Below are positions 17,579-26,900 of a DNA stretch of 64,000 nt, one piece after another; position 1 is the first letter of the stretch, and every line of letters starts with the position of its first letter. Source of the DNA: Clostridium_AW sp040797845 (lineage in GTDB: Bacteria > Bacillota > Clostridia > Clostridiales > Clostridiaceae); the NCBI GenBank assembly GCA_040797845.1, contig JBFNFA010000004.1, forward strand, positions 124,001 through 188,000, read 5' to 3'. The position numbers and the translations under genes were made by a program. Below the pieces are notes generated by a model. The model saw nothing but the letters and a program-made list of their open reading frames with translations. It was not told the origin of the DNA and searched no databases.

Positions 17579-18922
17579 ATGAAAAATAAAAAGTTTCTTT
17601 TTTATACTGGATTGGTAATTGTATTACTAGTGTTTTCAACAGTTTACAGGGTAAAGTTTTATAAAAGTTACTCTGATGATAAAGCTCAATTGCCACCAGA
17701 ATTAAAAGATAAAACTATAATCAGACTATGGATGAAGAAAAGCATTATATCTCCTACTAGATCCTATCAAATAGAAAAATTTAATAATGAAAATAAGGAT
17801 AACATACATATTATCTTTAGCGAATACAAAGAGGATTATTATAACGCTTTAAGAACTACGTTAGCCTCTGGATATGGTCCAGACATATTTGAATACGGCT
17901 ATACGACATTAATAAAAAATAATCAAATAGCAGATTTAAATTCTATTGGCCTGGATTTAAAGGACGTAGATAAGACTAGTGTAATAAGTTATAAAGATAT
18001 GCCAATAGGGGTTAAACTCATGGAAAACAATGCTAAATTAATATGGAATAAAGACTTATTAAAAAAAGCGGGGCTCGACCCTAATAAAGGACCTACTACT
18101 TGGGAAGAGTTAATAGATTACTCAATGAAGATTAAAAAGGCTTTTCCAGAGGTAACTCCTTTTGCTTTTCCTATTAAAGAATATGAAGATATGAAAACAG
18201 TAATAGGACAGCCAAGCGTAAGTAAGGGAAGCATATATAGTACTTTTTGGGACTATAAAAAGGGTGAATATAATTTTAATTACGCAGAAGATATATTAAA
18301 TATATATAATAAGCTATACTCATCTTCCTTGATTGACGAAGATTTTGATAAGAAAAGTAAAAATCAATTAAGATCTGAGTTCTATAGAGGAGAAATAGCT
18401 ATGATGATAAGTACTTTTGAGGACAAAGGATACTTCTCTAACATTCTTCCATTAAGCTTTGAGACTGGAATAAAAGATATTATTCAGGTAGATGGAGAAA
18501 ATAAAAATAAGTATTACTATACTCAAAATCTTAATTTTTTAGTTGTAAATAGTGAAGCTGTTAAAGATCAGAAGAAAAAAGAAGGGATTAAAAAAGTATA
18601 TGAGTTCTTACTAAGTGAGGATGTCAATAGAGAGATTTTAGAAACGAGAAATGCATTACCCGTTAATTTGAAGAACAAATCTGTTAAAAATGATATTTAT
18701 AAGGAATATAATGAAACAGCTAACTATCATAATGAAACTTATGACCCAACATTATTTTTGAGTAGGAATTCAAGACAAGAGATTAATGTAGTATTAGAGG
18801 CTATAAAAGGATCAAGAAGCGTAGACAGTGCAATTGAAGAATTGAATAAGCAATATAAAAATTACTATAATTTTGCAATAGAAAAAGAAGATTTTGACTT
18901 TAAATACTATATAGAAAAATAA
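17579..18922 (+). CDS. Membrane-anchored extracellular solute-binding protein (family 1)
   Basis: A 447-residue protein with one N-terminal membrane segment (about residues 5-22) and a body like sugar-binding proteins of ABC importers: I-R-L-W-M-K near residue 48, a G-P-D-I-F-E-Y segment and T-T-W-E-E-L. There is no lipobox cysteine, so it would be held by an uncleaved anchor, and no ABC permease or ATPase gene is near. In this locus it may bind the polymer or a repeat unit outside the membrane rather than serve uptake; that is inference. GGAGAGG lies upstream of the ATG. It sits between the flippase and polymerase genes with short spacing. Confidence 0.75.
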   Translation: MKNKKFLFYTGLVIVLLVFSTVYRVKFYKSYSDDKAQLPPELKDKTIIRLWMKKSIISPTRSYQIEKFNNENKDNIHIIFSEYKEDYYNALRTTLASGYGPDIFEYGYTTLIKNNQIADLNSIGLDLKDVDKTSVISYKDMPIGVKLMENNAKLIWNKDLLKKAGLDPNKGPTTWEELIDYSMKIKKAFPEVTPFAFPIKEYEDMKTVIGQPSVSKGSIYSTFWDYKKGEYNFNYAEDILNIYNKLYSSSLIDEDFDKKSKNQLRSEFYRGEIAMMISTFEDKGYFSNILPLSFETGIKDIIQVDGENKNKYYYTQNLNFLVVNSEAVKDQKKKEGIKKVYEFLLSEDVNREILETRNALPVNLKNKSVKNDIYKEYNETANYHNETYDPTLFLSRNSRQEINVVLEAIKGSRSVDSAIEELNKQYKNYYNFAIEKEDFDFKYYIEK

Positions 18923-18958
18923 GCTTTATGCTATTTTATGATTGGAGAAGTGACACAG

Positions 18959-20407
18959 ATGTATGAATTTATAAATAAACATTTAAAAGAATATTACAAG
19001 TTATTGTCTGTATCATTCTTACTATCCGCAATAATGTCAATCCTTTTCTTAAAAAGGATTGGTATTAGAAACTCTGCTATGCTTTTTGTAGCTTTGTTTT
19101 TTTTAATAATGGATATATATCTAATTTTCAAGGATAAGAGAAAGTCTATTTTATTATTTATATTATTATTGCCTATATTTACTACAGTAAGAAGGATATG
19201 TTATTATGACTTCTTCTTTATGAAGATTACCTTTGAAACTATATACATAACTTTATTATTTATATTTAGTTTCAAAGATATAGTTTATGTTTTTACAACT
19301 TGCTACAACTGGAAAGATAAATTTACTTTTAAATTTATCTTCCTTATTACTGCTTTTTTAATATTCTGCATTAATAGTAGCTTCTTTTCTTCAGATATAA
19401 TGAGAAGTATAAGAGAAGTATATATAGGTGTATTGACTCCTATAATGCTTATGCTAACTTTAATTGCTTACTTTAATAAAGAAGATAAATATAAAATATA
19501 TTATGCAGCCATTGCAGCTCTAAACTTTAGTTGTCTCTATGGATATGCGCAATTGTTAGCAAAAGGTGCAAGTCTAGGAGCTATTAAAGCCAATAGAATA
19601 TATTTAACCTTTGGATTTCATAATGTAAATATATTTGCAGGTATACTAATTACAGTTTTACCTCTGCTTTTAGAGATGATACTTCATAAAAAAAATACTA
19701 AAAATGAAAAGATATTTCTCTATTTATCATTTATTAATTACAGTTTAGCAACATTATTGACCTTTACAAGGGGAGCGTGGCTTACTTATTTTGTTGTTAT
19801 ATTCTTAGCTTTACTCAACAAAAAATATAGAAGGATTATATATATAGCTGCTGTACCTTCTTTGTTTTTAGCAAAGCCAGTATTATCTTATATTTTACAT
19901 AGAGGAACTTCTACGTCATTTTTAAATAATTCATCTGCAGTAGCTAGATTACAATCTATATTTACAGATATAATAATGATGAAAAATTATCCTTTTGGTA
20001 TTGGGGGAGGAAGCTTTCCAGAGGCATATAAAAAGTTCGCCTTTCAAGGGTATTTGTCAATGCCAGAAAGCATAAGATTTAACTCCACTGCTGCTCCTTA
20101 TCCATTAGATCACGCTCATAATTTACTTCTTCAAATTGGAGTAGAGTTTGGATTAGTAGCTGCCTTTATATTCATATTTATTATTATAAATAGGGTAAAA
20201 GCCGGTTTCAAAGATATAGATTATAATAGAGGGGCAATTAATGCAATAATTGTATATTGTATATTTTCTCTTATAACAGGAAATGAATTTAATCATAAAG
20301 GTGTTATAACTGGCACATTGATTATATTTATTATATTTGGAATAGTACAATTAACCTTTAAAAACCATTGTGATAAAACAATTAGGAGAGTTAAAAATGA
20401 AGGATAA
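18959..20407 (+). CDS. O-antigen ligase/polymerase family protein (first copy)
   Basis: A 482-residue polytopic membrane protein with about 11-12 hydrophobic segments. It carries a large extracellular loop containing G-I-G-G-G-S-F and D-H-A-H-N-L-L-L-Q-I-G-V-E-F-G, the hallmark of the Wzy/WaaL (Wzy_C) superfamily. Such proteins polymerise or ligate lipid-linked glycans outside the membrane. The ATG at 18959 is chosen since GGAGAAG is 8 bases upstream; ATG 18938 has no ribosome binding site. Its end overlaps the next gene by 11 bases. In a Gram-positive cell a polymerase or wall-ligase role is more likely than LPS ligation. Confidence 0.85.
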   Translation: MYEFINKHLKEYYKLLSVSFLLSAIMSILFLKRIGIRNSAMLFVALFFLIMDIYLIFKDKRKSILLFILLLPIFTTVRRICYYDFFFMKITFETIYITLLFIFSFKDIVYVFTTCYNWKDKFTFKFIFLITAFLIFCINSSFFSSDIMRSIREVYIGVLTPIMLMLTLIAYFNKEDKYKIYYAAIAALNFSCLYGYAQLLAKGASLGAIKANRIYLTFGFHNVNIFAGILITVLPLLLEMILHKKNTKNEKIFLYLSFINYSLATLLTFTRGAWLTYFVVIFLALLNKKYRRIIYIAAVPSLFLAKPVLSYILHRGTSTSFLNNSSAVARLQSIFTDIIMMKNYPFGIGGGSFPEAYKKFAFQGYLSMPESIRFNSTAAPYPLDHAHNLLLQIGVEFGLVAAFIFIFIIINRVKAGFKDIDYNRGAINAIIVYCIFSLITGNEFNHKGVITGTLIIFIIFGIVQLTFKNHCDKTIRRVKNEG

Positions 20408-21428
20408 GGAAAATTTAACGGTATCTGTAGTTATTCCTTGTAGGAATGAAAAAAATTATATAAAAAAGTGTATAGATTCTTTTATAGGGCAAACATATCC
20501 TTCTGAGTTATTTGAGATTCTTATTTGCGATGGTATGTCCGATGATGGAACAAGAGATATAGTAATGGAATATCAAAGCAGATATAGCAACATAAAGCTT
20601 ATAGACAATGAAGGTCTTTCAGCGCCTAAAGGAATGAATAAAGGTATAAGATATAGTAAAAAAGATGTAATTATAATATTTGGAGCTCATGCCTATGCAA
20701 AAGAGGATTTTATAGAAGAAAACATTAAGGCTTTGATCAATAATGACGTGGGATGCGTTGGTGGACCTATAGAGACAATAAATGAGGATGATAAAGGGAT
20801 GGCCATATCTTTAGCCATGAGTTCACCCTTCGGTGTGGGTAATGCTCTTTTTAGGTATGCTAAGGAAGAAACCTATGTAGATACAGTGGCTTTTGGATGC
20901 TATAGAAGAAATATACTAGATAAAATAGGATATTTCGATGAAGAATTGGTTAGAAATCAAGATGACGAACTAAATTTTAGGGTTATAAAAAATGGATATA
21001 AGATACTTTTATCACCTAAAATAAGATCTTATTACTATAGTCGTTCTTCATTAAAAAAACTTTGGAAACAATATTATCAATATGGATTCTGGAAAGTAAG
21101 AGTTATGCAAAAGCATGGTAGAACTGCTTCTATAAGACATCTTGTTCCTGCAGCCTTTGTTATTACGAATATTTTGGGACTCCTTTTAGGTTTAATATAT
21201 AAATGGATATTATATCTATGGTTTGTAGAAATAGGGTTATATATAATTGGAGATATGATATCTTCTCTAAAATTGATTAGTAAGAATAAGGGCATATGGA
21301 AATATATATTTTTCATATTTCCAATACTTCATTTTAGCTACGGTTTAGGATTTTTAAATGGATTGTTAAATTTTTATGTTTTTAAATCTCAAAAGTCTCT
21401 TGAGAAGAATACAAAAATGTCTAGATAG
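20397..21428 (+). CDS. GT2 family glycosyltransferase with C-terminal membrane segments
   Basis: A 343-residue GT-A enzyme. The N-terminal catalytic domain has V-S-V-V-I-P-C-R-N-E, the metal-site region I-C-D-G-M-S-D-D-G-T and a later N-Q-D-D-E-L-N-F-R in the acceptor region. The last 90 residues hold two or three hydrophobic segments, as in succinoglycan ExoA-type transferases. The ATG at 20397 follows AGGAG at good spacing and overlaps the preceding gene by 11 bases, which points to translational coupling with the polymerase. It is the last gene before a terminator-like hairpin that divides the locus. Confidence 0.87.
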   Translation: MKDKENLTVSVVIPCRNEKNYIKKCIDSFIGQTYPSELFEILICDGMSDDGTRDIVMEYQSRYSNIKLIDNEGLSAPKGMNKGIRYSKKDVIIIFGAHAYAKEDFIEENIKALINNDVGCVGGPIETINEDDKGMAISLAMSSPFGVGNALFRYAKEETYVDTVAFGCYRRNILDKIGYFDEELVRNQDDELNFRVIKNGYKILLSPKIRSYYYSRSSLKKLWKQYYQYGFWKVRVMQKHGRTASIRHLVPAAFVITNILGLLLGLIYKWILYLWFVEIGLYIIGDMISSLKLISKNKGIWKYIFFIFPILHFSYGLGFLNGLLNFYVFKSQKSLEKNTKMSR

Positions 21429-21437
21429 AATATATAA

Positions 21438-21487
21438 AAAAATAGCACATGATTATTGCAAAAAATCAATACTCTTGTGCTATTTTT
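21438..21487 (+). terminator. Terminator-like hairpin inside the polysaccharide locus
   Basis: A 12-bp stem (21438-21449 with 21476-21487) encloses a 26-base loop; the T residues lie mostly in the stem's 3' arm. It separates the first and second polymerase/flippase modules and may be only partly efficient. Confidence 0.6.
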
Positions 21488-21538
21488 GTGTATAATTAAT
21501 ATTTAGATGGATTAAATAAAAGAAAGAAGGGTGCATTT

Positions 21539-22789
21539 ATGGAAATAACAAATAAAATACTTAGTCTTTTATTATATTCCTATGTATTATTGTTGCCTAT
21601 ATTACCTAGTAAATTTAAAATAGGAAAGATTCCTTTTAATGGGGATGTAATATTAGCTTTAGTGATTTTGTTTTATTTATTAATGATTATTTTCTTAAAA
21701 GATCATAGAAGAAAATTTATTAAAGGGATTAAAGATTTTTTTACAAATTACTTGGATATATTCATATTTGTATTGATAGCAATTATGTTTATTTCTATAA
21801 GTTACTCCGTTGATAAAAAAATAGCTTTGGGAGAAACCCTTAGATTTTCTACTTATATTGCCTTGTATTTTATTATCAAATATGAGTTAAATGAAAAGAA
21901 AATATTAGACAATATTCTAAAATTATATATTATAGTTGGAACTATAATTAGTGCCATTGGAATCTTTGAATATTCTAGAGGAATAGGATATGTGCAACAA
22001 AGTGAACATGGTGTTATGGTTAGGATATTCTCAACTTTGGAAAATTCAAATAATCTAGGTGTTTTTATGGTTATATTTATTTTCCCAGTGATAATGCTTG
22101 CATTAAATGAAAGCAATAGAAAAAGAAAAATAATGTATATTGTAATATCTTTACTAGCTTTAGCTAATATAATATTGAGTTTCTCAAGAAATGCTTGGGT
22201 TGGACTAGTTGCAGGATGCATTATTTTAGCTATAACTTATAATTGGAAGATAATAATTGGATTATTTGGTTTAGGAGGAGCGTCCTTATTCATACCTGCG
22301 GTATGGAATAGGGTAGTGGAAATTACTGATATGAGCCAAAACCTGTCAAGGATTAAACTTTGGGATATAGCTTTAATGATGATTAAAGATCATCCTATTA
22401 GAGGAGTTGGTAATGGCAATTATAGAGTCTTATATGAAGAGTATAGATTGCTATACAAAAATAAAATAGAATATTATCCAGGAGAAAATTTTCATCCTCA
22501 TAATATTATATTAAAGATTCAAACAGAGCTTGGAATTTTTGGTACCATAGCATTTATGGCTATGATTTTATCCATAGCTACAAAATTAATAAAATTTATA
22601 AAAAGTTGTAGAAACAGCTTTTATAAAGCTTTTTATAAGGGGTTTTTAGCTTCATTTATAGCTTTTATCTGCATGAATTTTATAGATAATTTTTTCTCAG
22701 CTCCAAAAGTAATAGCTTTCTTTTGGATACTAATAGCAATTTTTAGAGCTATTAGCTATAGTGACAATAGGGTAGGTGATTTTTATTAA
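21539..22789 (+). CDS. O-antigen ligase/polymerase family protein (second copy)
   Basis: A 416-residue polytopic membrane protein with about ten hydrophobic segments and the Wzy_C-type loop containing G-V-G-N-G-N-Y and H-P-H-N-I-I-L-K-I-Q-T-E-L-G. It is a different sequence from the copy at 18959-20407, so this is not a recent duplication. It would polymerise or transfer undecaprenyl-linked glycan outside the membrane. GAAGGG precedes the ATG. Its 3' end overlaps the next glycosyltransferase. Two such proteins in one locus suggest either a polymerase plus a ligase, or two separate polymers. Confidence 0.85.
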   Translation: MEITNKILSLLLYSYVLLLPILPSKFKIGKIPFNGDVILALVILFYLLMIIFLKDHRRKFIKGIKDFFTNYLDIFIFVLIAIMFISISYSVDKKIALGETLRFSTYIALYFIIKYELNEKKILDNILKLYIIVGTIISAIGIFEYSRGIGYVQQSEHGVMVRIFSTLENSNNLGVFMVIFIFPVIMLALNESNRKRKIMYIVISLLALANIILSFSRNAWVGLVAGCIILAITYNWKIIIGLFGLGGASLFIPAVWNRVVEITDMSQNLSRIKLWDIALMMIKDHPIRGVGNGNYRVLYEEYRLLYKNKIEYYPGENFHPHNIILKIQTELGIFGTIAFMAMILSIATKLIKFIKSCRNSFYKAFYKGFLASFIAFICMNFIDNFFSAPKVIAFFWILIAIFRAISYSDNRVGDFY

Positions 22790-23891
22790 GATATTACAAA
22801 TTATATCGGGAAATGACAATGGTGGAGGAGCTAATCACGTAATAAACATTTGTAAAAATAATATAGATGACATGAAATGTGAAATAGCGTGTATAGGACA
22901 AGGGCCTTTATATGATAAAGCAATAAACTTAAATATTCCCGTAGTGTCTTTTTCTTTAAAAGAGATGGTAAATGGTACCCTTAGTAAATTTATAGAGAAA
23001 AACCAAATTGATATAGTTAATTTTCATGGAGCCAAATCAAATTTTATTTATTTACTGATAAAAAATAATATAAAAATACCTGCAGTAGTAACGATACACA
23101 GTGACTATAGATATGATTTTTTAAATGATAAAATAAAGAAAGTTCTATATACACCTCTATCTGAAATGGGATTAAAAAGATTTAATAATTATATATGTGT
23201 GTCCAATTATTTAAAAGATTTATTGAATGAAAAAAAGTTTGAAGGAAAGAAATATGTAATACCTAATGGCATAGATATAGAAGATTATAGACCCAATATT
23301 TCTTCCGAGAAGATAAGAAAAAAATATAAAATATTAAAGGATGATTTTGTTTATATTATGGTAGCCAGAATGCATCCTATAAAAAATCATAATAACTTAA
23401 TTAATGCTTTTAGTAGACTTAATAAGGAATATAAGGATACTAAGCTGTTTTTACTTGGAGAAGGGGAACTTATAGAAGAGTTAATAAATAAGGTTCAAAA
23501 GCTAAATATTGAGGATAAAGTTGTTTTTGCAGGCTTTGTAAACCCTACATTAGATTATTTTAATGCATCAGATATTAGTATATTAACCTCATTTAACGAA
23601 GGAGGGGCCCCACCACTAGTTATATTGGAAAGTGCTATAACTAAGAATACAGTTATAAGCTCAAATGTAGGAGATATGTCTTCTATAATAAACAAAGATA
23701 ACGGTTTTTTAATAGATCCTTATTCAGAAGATGATATTTATGATAAAATGAAAAAGGCATATTTAATGAAAGATAAGTTGGATATAATGGGAAATAGCCT
23801 TTATAATCATATTATAGATAAGTATTCTATAGAAAACTTCTGGGATAATTACTATAATACATATAAACATATATTGACCGGAGTGAATTAG
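22776..23891 (+). CDS. GT4 family glycosyltransferase
   Basis: A GT-B glycosyltransferase of 371 residues, starting I-L-Q-I-I-S-G-N-D-N-G-G-G-A in the donor/acceptor cleft. It has V-T-I-H-S-D-Y, then V-A-R-M-H-P-I-K-N-H and the E-G-G-A-P-P-L-V-I-L-E-S segment that replaces the usual E-x7-E. The start is uncertain: GTG 22776 overlaps the upstream gene by 14 bases but lies within the only ribosome-binding-like sequence, GGTAGGTG. That sequence would be well placed for an ATT codon at 22785. The next gene begins immediately after its stop (TAGATG). Confidence 0.83.
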   Translation: MIFIKILQIISGNDNGGGANHVINICKNNIDDMKCEIACIGQGPLYDKAINLNIPVVSFSLKEMVNGTLSKFIEKNQIDIVNFHGAKSNFIYLLIKNNIKIPAVVTIHSDYRYDFLNDKIKKVLYTPLSEMGLKRFNNYICVSNYLKDLLNEKKFEGKKYVIPNGIDIEDYRPNISSEKIRKKYKILKDDFVYIMVARMHPIKNHNNLINAFSRLNKEYKDTKLFLLGEGELIEELINKVQKLNIEDKVVFAGFVNPTLDYFNASDISILTSFNEGGAPPLVILESAITKNTVISSNVGDMSSIINKDNGFLIDPYSEDDIYDKMKKAYLMKDKLDIMGNSLYNHIIDKYSIENFWDNYYNTYKHILTGVN

Positions 23892-25445
23892 ATGAGTAAG
23901 GATAAGTTTATTAAAAACTCAGCAATTGTTATGTTACTTATAATCTTAGGAAAGTTTCTTGCAATTGTAAGAGATGCATTGGTAGCTGCTAAGTTTGGAG
24001 CAACCTATACAGCAGATATATATAATTTTTCCATAGGAATAGTGTATTTGCTTACTACTATTAGCTATGGATTAACTACTACTTTTATACCATTGAATAC
24101 AGATCACATTAAGAACCATACCAGAGAAAAAAGAAATAGATTTGTTAATAATGTGATAAATTCCTATAGCATTTTTACTATTTTAGTCACAGTTGTTATA
24201 CTTTTATTGTCAAAATATATAGTTTTGATTTTTGGTAGTGGCTTTAGTAAAGATCCAGTAATATTTAATACTTCAGTAAATGTGATTAGATTGATGGTTC
24301 TGTCATTAATTTTTGTAAGTCTACAAAGTGTAATTACTGGAGTATTGCAGTCACACAATGAATTTTATGAGCCAGCGGCAATGTCTATAGTATCTAATGT
24401 GGTTTTTATTGTATATTTGTTTTTCTTTACTGAAAAGTATGGGATATATGGTTTTGCATTAGCAACTGTTATAGGATTTTTGGCACAACTATTGATAAAC
24501 ATACCTAAATATAAAAAATTAGGGTATAGATATGAATCTTATATAGATTTAAAGGATGAAGAGCTAAAGAAGATGGTAAGCTTAATGCTACCAGTAATAA
24601 TTAGTACTTCTTTAATACAACTGAATAACTTTATAAACAGGGCTTTTGCAGTTAATATATTTGAAGGTGCAGTAACAGCCTTAGATTTGTCTAACAAATT
24701 AAATACTTTAGCATATGAGGTTTTTGCAATTGGAATTGCAATGGTTATTTATCCAACATTGTCTCAATATGCATCAGGAGAAAATTTAAAAGAATATAAA
24801 AAAGCTTTATTAAAAGGTATAAATGTAATTTTTATAATAATGGTTCCAGCAGCTGTAGCCATTGCTATATTAAGGATTCCTTTGATCACGTTATTGTTTA
24901 AAAGAGGAGCTTTTGATGATAGAGCAGTTGCTTTAACAGCTAATGCCCTACTTTTTTACTCACCAGCAATGATAGCCTATGGATTAAGAGATGTTTTGAA
25001 TAAAGCTTTCTATTCGGTAAAAGATACTAATACACCTATGATTAATAGTTTTATTGGTATAATAATAAACATAGGGATAAATATTGTTTTAGTAAAATAT
25101 ATGGGAGTATCAGGGTTAACTTTAGCTACATCAATATCTTCAGCTATAATTACCATAGTTATGCTTATAAAATTAGATAAAAAATTAAATGGCATAAATC
25201 TAAGATATATTTTTACTAGTTTACTTAAAATAGTGTTTGCTTCTTTAATTATGGGTGTTGTTATATTCATTATTAACAGTAAAGTTAATATATTATTTGG
25301 AATGAATATGAAAGGAAGCTTAATATCTTTAATATGCAGCTTAATATTAGGAAGTGCAGTATACTTTAGTATAATATACTTATTAAAAGTTGAAGAGTTC
25401 TTGTATCTAGTTAATTTAGTTAAGGATAAAATCCATAGGAGTTAA
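23892..25445 (+). CDS. MurJ/MviN-family lipid-linked oligosaccharide flippase (second copy)
   Basis: A 517-residue protein with about 14 membrane segments and the same family features as the copy at 16009-17553: A-I-V-R-D-A-L-V-A near residue 26, A-K-F-G-A-T-Y-T-A-D and R-G-A-F-D-D near residue 338. The two copies differ too much to be a recent duplication. Its start directly abuts the preceding gene's stop codon. It probably moves the undecaprenyl-linked repeat unit made by the adjacent enzymes; a housekeeping MurJ role is less likely in this context. Confidence 0.85.
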   Translation: MSKDKFIKNSAIVMLLIILGKFLAIVRDALVAAKFGATYTADIYNFSIGIVYLLTTISYGLTTTFIPLNTDHIKNHTREKRNRFVNNVINSYSIFTILVTVVILLLSKYIVLIFGSGFSKDPVIFNTSVNVIRLMVLSLIFVSLQSVITGVLQSHNEFYEPAAMSIVSNVVFIVYLFFFTEKYGIYGFALATVIGFLAQLLINIPKYKKLGYRYESYIDLKDEELKKMVSLMLPVIISTSLIQLNNFINRAFAVNIFEGAVTALDLSNKLNTLAYEVFAIGIAMVIYPTLSQYASGENLKEYKKALLKGINVIFIIMVPAAVAIAILRIPLITLLFKRGAFDDRAVALTANALLFYSPAMIAYGLRDVLNKAFYSVKDTNTPMINSFIGIIINIGINIVLVKYMGVSGLTLATSISSAIITIVMLIKLDKKLNGINLRYIFTSLLKIVFASLIMGVVIFIINSKVNILFGMNMKGSLISLICSLILGSAVYFSIIYLLKVEEFLYLVNLVKDKIHRS

Positions 25446-25457
25446 AGGGAGGATATC

Positions 25458-26111
25458 ATGCAAAATAAGGTTATTGAAATAGATATGGAAAAACATATAA
25501 ATAATAAAAAGTTTCAATTTTTTATAAAAAGGTTAATGGATTTAATTTTATCTACCATAGGGATAATTATACTTTCTCCAATTTATATAATTATAGCGTT
25601 GCTTATAAAGCTAGATTCCAAGGGACCAACTATATTTAAGCAGGTGAGAGTTGGAAAGGACGGAAAAGACTTTGTGATTTATAAGTTCAGAACTATGGTT
25701 ATGGATGCTGAAAAGAAAAGAAGCTTAGAAATTAATCCAAAGGATATAAGTAATTTTGTGTTTCAAAGCAAGGAAGACAACAGAATAACTAAAATAGGAT
25801 CATTTTTAAGGAAGACTAGTTTAGACGAAATACCTCAGTTATTCAATGTATTTATAGGTAATATGAGCCTTGTAGGACCAAGACCTGAAATTCCAGATGT
25901 GGTTAAATATTATCCGCCAGAATATAAACAAAGATTATTAGTACCTCCGGGAATAACCGGTCTTGCTCAAGTCAGTGGAAGGGGAGAAATAGAATTAGGT
26001 AAGACCATAAATTATGACTTAACCTATATACAAAACTTTTCAATACTATTTGATATAAAGATACTATTTAAAACTGTTTTTTCAGTATTTAAAAGAGAAG
26101 GGGCATTTTAA
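25458..26111 (+). CDS. Undecaprenyl-phosphate sugar-1-phosphate transferase
   Basis: A 217-residue member of the bacterial sugar transferase family (EpsL/WcaJ C-terminal domain/PglC type). It has one N-terminal membrane segment (about 30-50) and then the conserved core: F-K-Q-V-R-V-G, Y-K-F-R-T-M, S-L-D-E-I-P-Q-L-F-N and G-P-R-P-E. These enzymes start repeat-unit assembly by moving a sugar 1-phosphate from a UDP-sugar to undecaprenyl phosphate at the inner membrane face. The short single-domain form is the usual Gram-positive type. GGGAGG precedes the ATG. With the next gene it forms the initiation pair of the locus. Confidence 0.92.
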   Translation: MQNKVIEIDMEKHINNKKFQFFIKRLMDLILSTIGIIILSPIYIIIALLIKLDSKGPTIFKQVRVGKDGKDFVIYKFRTMVMDAEKKRSLEINPKDISNFVFQSKEDNRITKIGSFLRKTSLDEIPQLFNVFIGNMSLVGPRPEIPDVVKYYPPEYKQRLLVPPGITGLAQVSGRGEIELGKTINYDLTYIQNFSILFDIKILFKTVFSVFKREGAF

Positions 26112-26831
26112 GTGAAGGATTTAATTTTTACTAATATATTAGGATATAAGATATTTAGTGGAAATAGAAAAGAATTTTTAGACTATATAAAAGGAATTAA
26201 TAAGGCACATATAATATCTGGTAATCCTGAAGTATTAAGCAATGGATTAAATAATGAATTGCTATTTAATAATTTTATGGAGGAAACCTCTATAATAATT
26301 CCAGATGGAATAGGTACTGTTATAGCTTCTAAAATGGTTAAAAGTCCAGTAAAAGAAAAAATAGCAGGAATTGAGGTAATGAATGATTTAATCAAATATT
26401 CATGGGAGCAAGGAAAAGGAATATATTTATTAGGAACTAAAGATGAGATTTTACAAAAGTGTATTAATAATTTAAAAAATAAATATCCTAATCTAAATAT
26501 ATTGGGGTGGCATAATGGTTTTTTTGATATAGATAATTGTGAAGAAATTGTTGAAGAGATAAATTCTCTTGAACCTTATGCTATATTTGTTGCTATGGGC
26601 TCTCCAAGGCAGGAAGTGTTTATTAGTAAATATATGAAGAATCTAAAATGTAATGTTTTTATGGGAGTGGGAGGAAGCATTGATGTATTTGCTGGAGAAG
26701 TAAAAAGAGCTCCAAAGTGGATGATATCTATTGGAATGGAATGGCTATATAGAGTGGCTAAAGAACCATGGAGAATAGGAAGATTATCCTCCATACCCAA
26801 ATTTCTGATAAAGGTTTCTAAAAATAGATAA
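26112..26831 (+). CDS. WecG/TagA/CpsF family glycosyltransferase
   Basis: A 239-residue GT26 enzyme. It has G-N-P-E-V-L in the N-terminal part, P-D-G-I-G near residue 60, G-W-H-N-G-F-F near 137 and the C-terminal G-S-P-R-Q-E and G-G-S-I-D-V-F-A-G motifs. TagA adds ManNAc and WecG adds ManNAcA to lipid-linked GlcNAc. With the initiating transferase directly before it and a uronate-forming dehydrogenase in the locus, it likely adds the second, possibly uronic, amino sugar. Start is GTG at 26112, right after the preceding stop codon. It is the last gene of the locus, before a strong terminator. Confidence 0.9.
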   Translation: MKDLIFTNILGYKIFSGNRKEFLDYIKGINKAHIISGNPEVLSNGLNNELLFNNFMEETSIIIPDGIGTVIASKMVKSPVKEKIAGIEVMNDLIKYSWEQGKGIYLLGTKDEILQKCINNLKNKYPNLNILGWHNGFFDIDNCEEIVEEINSLEPYAIFVAMGSPRQEVFISKYMKNLKCNVFMGVGGSIDVFAGEVKRAPKWMISIGMEWLYRVAKEPWRIGRLSSIPKFLIKVSKNR

Positions 26832-26850
26832 TTGAATAAAATAGAGAATT

Positions 26851-26895
26851 AAATTATAGAGGCTATACTTTACAAAAGTATAGCCTCTATAATTT
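26851..26895. terminator. Bidirectional terminator ending the polysaccharide locus
   Basis: A perfect 21-bp stem (26851-26871 with 26875-26895) with a three-base loop and A/T-rich ends acting as T tracts in both directions. It sits between convergent genes. Confidence 0.92.
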
Positions 26896-26900
26896 TAAAT

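Noticed and set aside
17579..18922. Part of a sugar ABC importer operon
   Set aside because: No permease or ATPase gene lies on either side; neighbours are a flippase and a polymerase.
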